From Ignavibacteriota bacterium (GTDB lineage: Bacteria > Bacteroidota > Ignavibacteria > Tepidaquicellales > Tepidaquicellaceae): a DNA stretch of 64,000 nucleotides. Both the position numbers and the translations under genes were made by a program. The stretch covers positions 22,187 to 86,186 of the forward strand of contig JACREY010000017.1 of NCBI GenBank assembly GCA_016218085.1, written 5' to 3'. Under the pieces are notes generated by a model. That model worked only from the letters and a program-made list of their open reading frames with translations, searched no databases and was not told where the DNA came from. Shown here in pieces: positions 42,033-48,364 of this stretch (the stretch's first letter is position 1; each line of letters opens with the position of its first letter).

Positions 42033-42695
42033 ATGAGGAATAAATTTAATGTTCTTTTCGCTTTCTTATTAGTTGTAATATTCATTTCTTTTTGTGCAAC
42101 TATATCACTCTCACAGGTAACAGACAAAGATGGAAATACATACAAAACTGTTACTATTGGTACTCAGGAATGGACCGCTGAAAATCTTAAAGTCGAACAT
42201 TATCGGAATGGTGATGTGATTCCGCAGGTTCAGGATAAGGAACAATGGAAAAAATTAACGACAGGTGCATGGTGTTATTACGAAAGTAGCACCGAAAACG
42301 GTACCACGTATGGCAAACTTTATAACTGGTACGCAGTTAACGACTCACGTGGATTAGCTCCTGAGGGATGGCATATTCCAAGCGATGCCGAATGGACAAC
42401 TCTCATCGAATTTTTGGGTGGAAGTAAAGATGCAGGAGAAAAAATAAAATCTACCGAATTATGGAAAGATATCAAATGGGCTACGAACGAAAGCGGCTTT
42501 TCAGCAATTCCCGGTGGACTATGTGACGAAAACTATAATTATAAATTTATTGGTAAACACGCTTGTTTCTGGTCTTCAACAAGCAATAATACAGTTGCTT
42601 CATGGATAAGAGAAATGCACAATAACCTTAAGGATGTCAAACGGGATACTTTCCATAAAAGATATGGTCTCTCTGTTAGGTGTATTAAAGACTAA
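42033..42695 (+). CDS. FISUMP-domain exported protein
   Basis: 220 residues with a signal peptide (to about 28). The mature part is one FISUMP (Fibrobacter succinogenes major paralogous) domain: V-T-I-G-T-Q-E-W-T-A-E-N-L-K, Y-G-K-L-Y-N-W-Y-A-V-N, L-A-P-E-G-W-H-I-P-S-D-A-E-W, and F-W-S-S-T-S near the end with L-S-V-R-C-I-K. These extracellular domains are of unknown function. No T9SS tail is present. It is flanked by island repeat copies A and B. Confidence 0.9.
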   Translation: MRNKFNVLFAFLLVVIFISFCATISLSQVTDKDGNTYKTVTIGTQEWTAENLKVEHYRNGDVIPQVQDKEQWKKLTTGAWCYYESSTENGTTYGKLYNWYAVNDSRGLAPEGWHIPSDAEWTTLIEFLGGSKDAGEKIKSTELWKDIKWATNESGFSAIPGGLCDENYNYKFIGKHACFWSSTSNNTVASWIREMHNNLKDVKRDTFHKRYGLSVRCIKD

Positions 42696-42727
42696 TAAAT
42701 TATAATGAAATAAATTTTATTTTCCGC

Positions 42728-42885
42728 CTCGGGGAGTCTCCCTTTTTTTAGGAGACTTTTCCGTCACGGAGAGTCTCTTTGATGTTCTTTATAAGAGGAC
42801 TCTCTTGCAAATTCTCTGCTAAATAATTATATAATTTAACCACTTCTTCAATTATTATCAATTTATTCCGTTTGCCGCAGGTGCA
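42728..42885 (+). repeat. Island repeat, copy B
   Basis: Two hairpin modules (about 42728-42757 and 42770-42805) followed by the 68-base core at 42809-42876, nearly identical to copies A and C. The final hairpins of copy A are missing; the sequence diverges after T-T-T-G-C-C. Confidence 0.85.
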
Positions 42886-42969
42886 GAGTTTATTATCATT
42901 AATATACTAATTTGTTGAATATTTAATTAAGTATGTTTATTTTATATTATTAAAATCAGCAATCAGCCT

Positions 42970-43359
42970 ATGACAATACAGGAGCAGGTAGACTATTGGA
43001 TAGATTTAGCCGAGCAGGATTTGCCCGTTGCGGATAGTTTGTTTAAAAACGGACATTTTATGTGGTGCCTTTATATTGGGCATTTAATTCTTGAAAAAGC
43101 TTTAAAGGCAAGATATGTTAAAGATAACGAATTAACACCTCCGAAGGTACACGACCGGTTGAAACTGGCTAAGTCAACAAAGCTGAAACTGACAAAAGAG
43201 AATGAAGAATTTTTAAACAGGGTTACAGATTTTAATATTGAAGCAAGATACACTGACTATAAATCAAATTTCTACAAGCTTTGCACAAAAGATTTTACCG
43301 AAACGAATTTTGCAAAAATTAAAGAAACCTATGAATGGATAAAGAAAGAACTGATATAG
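42970..43359 (+). CDS. HEPN-domain protein (toxin half of a HEPN-MNT pair)
   Basis: 129 residues, all helical. It begins E-Q-V-D-Y-W-I-D-L-A-E-Q-D-L-P-V-A, the common HEPN start (W-x-x-x-A-x-x-D-L), has G-H-L-I-L-E-K-A-L-K-A, and ends with E-A-R-Y-T-D-Y-K. The R-x4-6-H ribonuclease motif of active HEPN toxins is not visible; instead it carries the A-R-Y-x-D-Y motif common in the family. Its end overlaps the MNT gene by 25 bases, so the two are one unit. It may act as a weak or modified ribonuclease, or as a scaffold. Confidence 0.88.
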   Translation: MTIQEQVDYWIDLAEQDLPVADSLFKNGHFMWCLYIGHLILEKALKARYVKDNELTPPKVHDRLKLAKSTKLKLTKENEEFLNRVTDFNIEARYTDYKSNFYKLCTKDFTETNFAKIKETYEWIKKELI

Positions 43360-43661
43360 ACAATATTATTCAGAATCTAAAAGGATATATAAAATTATTG
43401 GAAAGAAATAATTTTCCAATCAAAACTGCTTATTTATTCGGCTCTTACGCAAAGGGCACTAACAATGACTGGAGCGATATAGATGTGCTTTTGGTTTCCG
43501 ATTCTTTTGAAGGAGTCAGATTTTTTGATAAAGAAAAAATAAGGAAAATTACATTATCTTATAATTCCGACATATCCCCCCTGCCGTATAATACAAAGGA
43601 TTTTGATATGACAAATCTTTTTATAAAAGATATTGTAAGCTCTGGAATCCAAATCACATAA
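43335..43661 (+). CDS. MNT-family nucleotidyltransferase (antitoxin half)
   Basis: 108 residues. The catalytic pattern G-S-Y-A-K-G-T-N-N-D-W-S-D-I-D-V-L-L-V (GSxAxG..SDID) and a later acidic residue in D-I-S-P are present. In the Shewanella MntA-HepT system this enzyme neutralises the HEPN partner by adding AMP. The overlap with the HEPN gene supports the same arrangement. The start is taken at 43335, inside the HEPN reading frame. A regulatory role in phage defence is possible but not shown here. Confidence 0.88.
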   Translation: MDKERTDIDNIIQNLKGYIKLLERNNFPIKTAYLFGSYAKGTNNDWSDIDVLLVSDSFEGVRFFDKEKIRKITLSYNSDISPLPYNTKDFDMTNLFIKDIVSSGIQIT

Positions 43662-43697
43662 TTGATTTTTTACGCCGCAGATTAGCTCCGCCGAACT

Positions 43698-43951
43698 TCC
43701 CCGTCTCGGGGAATCACTCCGATGTTCTTTATCGGAGGACTCTCGTGCAAATTCTCTGCTAAATAATTATATAATTTAACCACTTCTTCAATTATTATCA
43801 ATTAATTACGTTTGCCACAGATGCACAGATTAGTGGCTTAAATTTTACCGACTAAAGCCATTTTTAAATTGCAATTTTTCCACGACCTAAAGGTCGTGGC
43901 TATTGAACCACTTCTTCAATTATTATCAATTTATTCCGTTTGCCACAGATG
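43698..43951 (+). repeat. Island repeat, copy C
   Basis: One hairpin module (43705-43745), the 68-base core (43749-43816), the AGTGGCTT / AAGCCATT and CCACGACC-TAAA-GGTCGTGG hairpins (the latter at 43880-43899), and then a second partial copy of the core (43908-43950). The order is as in copy A, so the whole element of about 205 bases was duplicated. Confidence 0.85.
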
Positions 43952-43987
43952 CCGGATAACCCGTTTCCGGGAGCTCTCCGGGACAGG

Positions 43988-44070
43988 TAGCTCTTGCTCT
44001 CCGCTCTTTACCATCAAAAAAATCAGCGAATATCATATACAATCTGCGTTATCAGCGTCCAAAGGATTTA
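43988..44070 (+). repeat. 83-base direct repeat, copy D
   Basis: Begins TAGCTCTTGCTCTCCGCTCT and ends CCAAAGGATTTA. It contains ATCAGCG twice. A second copy lies 76 bases further on (44147-44229) and differs at only a few positions. Confidence 0.85.
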
Positions 44071-44146
44071 AAAATCGAAATCCTGCCATTATTAACAATT
44101 AATATGAATTGCCACAAATACACAGATAACCCGTCTCCGTGACAAA

Positions 44147-44229
44147 TAGCTCTTGCTCTCCGCTCTTAACCCTCAAAAAAATCAGCGAATATCATATACA
44201 ATCAGCGTTATCAGCGTCCAAAGGATTTA
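44147..44229 (+). repeat. 83-base direct repeat, copy E
   Basis: Near-identical to copy D, same orientation, so the two form a 159-base direct repeat. It precedes the DNPH1-like gene by 95 bases. Between the two copies is an ordinary AT-rich stretch. No open reading frame is credible here. Confidence 0.85.
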
Positions 44230-44323
44230 TTCTGCCGTTATTGGTGTTAAAACAAAGCGACACCGTTTATTCCTGTTTTATTTTTATCCGCTTAACTAAA
44301 TTACACTAATTATTATTGAATTT

Positions 44324-44743
44324 ATGAAAATCTACTACGCAATGTCCATCAGCGGGGAGCAGAATCCCGAATCGGAAAATATTAATACAGAGCTTATTTT
44401 GTACCTGAAAAATTTCGGCGATGTGCTTACTGAGCATTTTTCAAATCCTGCTCTAATCGGAACAGGCGAGACTAAATTAACAAACAAAGAAATTCATGAC
44501 CGGGACTTAAATTGGCTTCTTTCTGCCGATATTATCGTAGCCGAAGTAAGCAATGTGAGCCTTGGTGTGGGATATGAAATCGGACGGGCTGTTGAAAACA
44601 ATAAAAAGATTTTATGCATAAGAAAAAAATCCACGAAACGCTTATCCGCAATGATTTCCGGCTGTGAACACTTGACACTAAAAGAATATACAACCCCCGA
44701 AGAAGTAAAGTCATTTATAAAAGTTTTTTTTGCAAATCTGTAA
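44324..44743 (+). CDS. DNPH1/Rcl-like 2'-deoxynucleoside 5'-phosphate N-hydrolase
   Basis: 139 residues, near the family length. It starts K-I-Y-Y-A-M-S-I-S-G, has E-I-H-D-R-D-L-N-W-L-L-S-A-D-I-I-V-A-E-V-S, and the active-site Glu in S-L-G-V-G-Y-E-I-G-R-A. Related enzymes cut the glycosidic bond of deoxynucleotides and clean up abnormal nucleotides. It is the last gene of the island; its stop codon lies at the start of a 9-base tandem repeat. Confidence 0.88.
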   Translation: MKIYYAMSISGEQNPESENINTELILYLKNFGDVLTEHFSNPALIGTGETKLTNKEIHDRDLNWLLSADIIVAEVSNVSLGVGYEIGRAVENNKKILCIRKKSTKRLSAMISGCEHLTLKEYTTPEEVKSFIKVFFANL

Positions 44744-44824
44744 ATCTCAAATCTTTCAAATCTTAAGAATCTTAAGAATCTTATCAATCTTATAAATCTT
44801 AAGAATCTTATAAATCTTAAGAAT
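44737..44824 (+). repeat. Nine-base tandem repeat after the DNPH1-like stop
   Basis: Seven regular units (TCTTAAGAA, TCTTATCAA, TCTTATAAA and repeats) from 44761, with degenerate units (TCTTTCAAA and others) before them reaching into the last codons of the gene. The unit contains the palindrome TCTTAAGA. Confidence 0.85.
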
Positions 44825-44847
44825 ATTTTATCTCTTATTAGAAAAAA

Positions 44848-44875
44848 AAGCCCTCCGATAAACATCGAAGGGCTT
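44848..44875 (-). terminator. Terminator of the 44940-47147 gene
   Basis: Stem AAGCCCTCCGAT / ATCGAAGGGCTT with one mismatch, loop AAAC; on the minus strand it ends in a long T run. An almost identical terminator follows the paralogous gene at 48301. Confidence 0.88.
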
Positions 44876-44890
44876 AATATTAAATCAGCG

Positions 44891-44924
44891 AAATCCACGC
44901 TCTTTGTGTCCCGACTTGTCGGGA
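44891..44924 (+). repeat. Modular repeat: conserved core plus CCCGAC palindrome (copy 3)
   Basis: CACGCTCTTTGTGTCC followed by CCGAC-TT-GTCGGG. The core equals copy 2, while the palindrome equals the one at 26339-26356. Confidence 0.7.
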
Positions 44925-44939
44925 AGATAAACAGTGATA

Positions 44940-47147
44940 TTATTTTATAAGCACCATTTTCTTTGTATCAATCAATTTTTCGTCAATTGTTAGCCTGTAG
45001 AAATATACACCGGAGGCAAAACTTGCTCCATTGAAAGTATATTTCACAATTCCGGGATTTAGAGACATATTGATTGCATTTGTTATTTCTCTACCAGCTA
45101 TATCGTATATTTTTAACGAAACTAAACCTGCTTTCGGAATTGCAAATTCAATCGTAGTAGTCGGATTAAAAGGATTCGGATAGTTTTGTTTCAAATAATA
45201 ACCTCCGGGAATTTTATTACCTGACCATTCAATACCTGTAATTGTTTGTTTGCTGGTTTTAAGAATATAGCCATTATCTCCAACGACAAAACCTGAGTCC
45301 GGGTTTGTAAAATAACAGCCGTAGCCATACTGTCCGGATGTATTCTGGAAAAACCAGCTCGTTCCTCCATTTGTTGTTTTGGCAGAATATCCCATAGACG
45401 CAAAAATCCATCCGGTGTTCATGTCAAAAAATCTCATTGAATAAAGGGCGTTATAGAACGGATGTGAAACTGAATCGAAACTTACACCCCCATTTGTTGT
45501 TCTACATAGTTTATAACCGGTTGAACCGCATACATATCCCGAATCTGCATTGAAAAATTTTACTCCGTATAAACCAAAAGTTCCCATTGGAGTATTTGAT
45601 AATATCGTCCAGTTAGCACCTCCGTCTGTTGTTTTCATTAATTTAGCGACATTATTACCTACGTACCCGGTATTAGCATTTATAAATGAAGAAACAGGAA
45701 CTCTTGTTTCACTTCCCATATTAGTCAAAGAATCCCAGCTTAGTCCGCCGTTTGTTGTTTTCCATCCGCCGTTAAGTGCGGAAGTATTTTGGAATACATA
45801 TCCAGTATTAGCATTTGCAAATTCAACTCTTTTTAATGTATTAGTGCCAAATGGTCCGGGTATTGAATCCCAGTTTAAACCGGCATTCGTTGTTTTACGT
45901 AAATTACCTGACGAACCGCTCATAAATCCTGTTGTGGAGTTAACCATAGCAAGACTATAATAAGTGGCGGAAGAATTAAAAGGTATTATAGACCAGTTCG
46001 TTCCTCCGTTTGTTGTCCTTAAAACCTGATCGAATGTAGCAGTTGAACCACGACCACCTGTAACTATTACCAATCCGTTTGCACTTTGTGCCCATACATC
46101 GTACTTTGTAGAAGGACTTAGCCATTGAGTGAGTGCACTAAAGTTCGCACCTGCATTTGTTGATTTTTGTATCGAGCCGTAAGCTCCTATTGCAACTATT
46201 CTGTTTCCGCTTACATCAACAGAATAATGTGTAGAAGTCCAGGACATACCCGGGTCATTAAAACTTAAGAGCGTCCAGTTTGCCCCAAAATTATCTGTTT
46301 TATAAATTCCATACGAATCACCAACTACATAAAAAGTAGGAGTTGGTGTTAAAGTAGAATGTATCCCGTATAAAATTGAAGTTGATGGTGAATTTACACT
46401 GGTCCAGTTCACCCCGCCATTTGTTGTTAGTTTAATATTACCGGACGAGCCGCAAACCATTCCGGTATTTTCATTGATAAAATTAATATCGTAAATAGTA
46501 AATGCAGTCTCAGTATTATATAAAACCCAATTTATTCCTCCGTTTATTGTTTTCATTACTTTTCCCGCCAATGGACTCGGGACAGTAGAAGCAACATAAA
46601 TTATATTTGTATCGAGTGCATAAATATTGTAATTAGCAAGTGCTACACCCGTTGGAATTGAATCCCACGATAATCCCGCATTAGTTGTTTTTAATACTCT
46701 GCCCCCAGCTCCCGAAGCATATCCATAAGTGTTATTGACAAAATGAAGTCCGTACATCGAGTTTGTAGTTGGAATTCCAATCGAGTCCCAGGAAGCACCT
46801 GCATTTGTAGTTCTGGCAATCCATCCGGTATAACCACAAACGACCCCTGTATTCATATTAAAAAACCAACCGTTCATAAGATTTCTTCCCTCTCCGTAAT
46901 AAGACGGAAGCCATCCGCCGGCGTTGGTATAAACTGTCCAATTCACTCCGGCGTTCGATGTTTTCATAAATGTTCCGGTATTACCACACGTATACCAATT
47001 AACAGAATCAATCATTTTAATCCATCGCATTTGATTTCCCTGTGGCGCAGGGTGTACCCATTTCCAATCCTGGTTTACCTGTGCATCGAGATTCATTGAA
47101 TATAACACCGATATTAAAAGAATAAATAATGCAAATAATTTTTTCAT
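44940..47147 (-). CDS. T9SS-sorted Ycf48/BNR-like propeller protein
   Basis: 735 residues from the ATG at 47147, which is directly followed by a signal peptide (M-K-K-L-F-A-L-F-I-L-L-I); 18 upstream in-frame codons are not needed. It begins V-N-Q-D-W-K-W-V-H-P-A-P-Q-G-N. The body holds about 14 repeats with (T/S)-x-(N/D)-(G/A)-G-x-x-W, typical of Ycf48/BNR propellers. The last 85 residues are a T9SS domain with NYPNPFNPTTTIEFAIP. It shares order and residues with the gene at 48365, which carries one extra inserted domain. Ligand unknown. Confidence 0.86.
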   Translation of the reverse strand: MKKLFALFILLISVLYSMNLDAQVNQDWKWVHPAPQGNQMRWIKMIDSVNWYTCGNTGTFMKTSNAGVNWTVYTNAGGWLPSYYGEGRNLMNGWFFNMNTGVVCGYTGWIARTTNAGASWDSIGIPTTNSMYGLHFVNNTYGYASGAGGRVLKTTNAGLSWDSIPTGVALANYNIYALDTNIIYVASTVPSPLAGKVMKTINGGINWVLYNTETAFTIYDINFINENTGMVCGSSGNIKLTTNGGVNWTSVNSPSTSILYGIHSTLTPTPTFYVVGDSYGIYKTDNFGANWTLLSFNDPGMSWTSTHYSVDVSGNRIVAIGAYGSIQKSTNAGANFSALTQWLSPSTKYDVWAQSANGLVIVTGGRGSTATFDQVLRTTNGGTNWSIIPFNSSATYYSLAMVNSTTGFMSGSSGNLRKTTNAGLNWDSIPGPFGTNTLKRVEFANANTGYVFQNTSALNGGWKTTNGGLSWDSLTNMGSETRVPVSSFINANTGYVGNNVAKLMKTTDGGANWTILSNTPMGTFGLYGVKFFNADSGYVCGSTGYKLCRTTNGGVSFDSVSHPFYNALYSMRFFDMNTGWIFASMGYSAKTTNGGTSWFFQNTSGQYGYGCYFTNPDSGFVVGDNGYILKTSKQTITGIEWSGNKIPGGYYLKQNYPNPFNPTTTIEFAIPKAGLVSLKIYDIAGREITNAINMSLNPGIVKYTFNGASFASGVYFYRLTIDEKLIDTKKMVLIK

Positions 47148-47250
47148 GACATTTTTCCTTTTTTGCCAACAACTATAATTATACTTTGAGTAAATATACA
47201 ACAGGAAGATAATTAGTTATTTTGCAAGATATTTTAATTTTGAAACACTT

Positions 47251-48171
47251 TTATGCAATTGTAGCTACTTCCCCCATTTTTATGAAACTTTCATATTCTT
47301 CAACAGACATACCCATATTCCAATAAGTATAAAAAACAGTTTTCAATGCATCTGCAAGACTCGGATGATTTACAATCATAGAAGTTAGTCCGGGTTTCAT
47401 CGATATTCTGTCTGCAAGCGATATCATACTAATCGTTCCATCAATAATAGCTAACTTCATTGGCAATTCTTTGTATACCCTGACTTCTTCTCCTATTTTT
47501 TGATATACTTTCATAAAATGGATTAAATTATCAATCTCTTCTTTTGTTTTCAGATTTCCATATTCATATAAGCCTTTAATTTGTACTTTATTTTGAATGA
47601 CTTCCTTTTCTTCTTCAATATTATCTGCAAAATTAATCGCATACGGGGCTTTAACAAAAACAAGAAATTCTTCTTTCATTGTTTTTTCAAATTCCATCCA
47701 TTTTGCTTTTAAAGTACCGGGGTCACTTATTACCTCGATAAATTCCAAAGGCGAATCGAACTTTTCCTTTTCGTTATATAATTTAGTTAATTTTTCTCCA
47801 AAAATTCGTGCGGCTTCTTTCTTTCTATTAAGTTCGAATTCCTGAATTGATAAAATGTTTTGCAAGGCAATTTTAGGATCTACACTGCTGAAAATTTTAT
47901 TTCCGTTTTTAAAATTCTCATTGCACATTTTTTTCTTTACAAGGTTTTGTAAAATTTCATAACATTTCGTTCTTGTAACAGATGTAATTTTTGCAACTTC
48001 CGGGGCTGTTAATTCTCGCTTTTGAAGTAAGGAAACGTAAACCTCTGCTTCCCTTTTTGAAACTCCATATTTTTTTAATTCCTCAATAATTTCTTCCATA
48101 CTATGTGTTTCTTTAATTGAATTTTTTTGTCTCCCCATTGCGGTGGTTGTCTCCCCTGTATGGTGAAACAA
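47251..48171 (-). CDS. TrmB-family transcriptional regulator
   Basis: 306 residues as written; the true start may be an inner Met (48138 or 48099, where homology begins with M-E-E-I-I-E-E-L-K-K-Y-G-V-S-K-R-E-A-E-V-Y). A winged helix (T-A-P-E-V-A-K-I-T-S-V-T-R-T-K-C-Y-E-I-L-Q-N-L) is followed by a coiled segment and an effector domain with I-I-D-G-T-I-S-M-I-S-L-A-D. TrmB proteins are sugar-sensing regulators, common in archaea and less so in bacteria. It sits between two propeller paralogs, so it may control one or both. Effector unknown. Confidence 0.85.
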   Translation of the reverse strand: MFHHTGETTTAMGRQKNSIKETHSMEEIIEELKKYGVSKREAEVYVSLLQKRELTAPEVAKITSVTRTKCYEILQNLVKKKMCNENFKNGNKIFSSVDPKIALQNILSIQEFELNRKKEAARIFGEKLTKLYNEKEKFDSPLEFIEVISDPGTLKAKWMEFEKTMKEEFLVFVKAPYAINFADNIEEEKEVIQNKVQIKGLYEYGNLKTKEEIDNLIHFMKVYQKIGEEVRVYKELPMKLAIIDGTISMISLADRISMKPGLTSMIVNHPSLADALKTVFYTYWNMGMSVEEYESFIKMGEVATIA

Positions 48172-48300
48172 AATTAATAAAAAAGTTAATTAATGTCAAT
48201 AAATTTTTAATTCCTTTTAATATGAGATTCGTAGAAGATAGTAATAATCATTTTAAATATATATTATTTCAGCTTATTACAGCTAAAATTAATAAATAAA

Positions 48301-48328
48301 AAGCCCTCCGATATACATCGGAGGGCTT
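48301..48328 (-). terminator. Terminator of the 48365-51178 gene
   Basis: Perfect 12-base stem AAGCCCTCCGAT / ATCGGAGGGCTT with loop ATAC; on the minus strand it ends in TTTTT. Nearly the same as the 44848 terminator, and the flanking bases are conserved too, so gene and terminator were duplicated together. Confidence 0.9.
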
Positions 48329-48364
48329 AATATTAAATCAGTGAAATCAACTGAATCTATGGTA

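Noticed and set aside
43869..44102. 77-residue open frame on the plus strand inside the island repeats
   Set aside because: It is made entirely of copies C and D of the repeats and has no ribosome-binding site or family features.
41451..44229. CRISPR array in the island
   Set aside because: Repeats are of unequal spacing, over 60 bases long, and separated by genes rather than by short unique spacers; no cas genes.
44494..44898. Minus-strand open frame with a RFL/RFI tripeptide repeat
   Set aside because: It is opposite the DNPH1-like gene, and the tripeptide repeat is the 9-base tandem array read in reverse. No start signal or homology.
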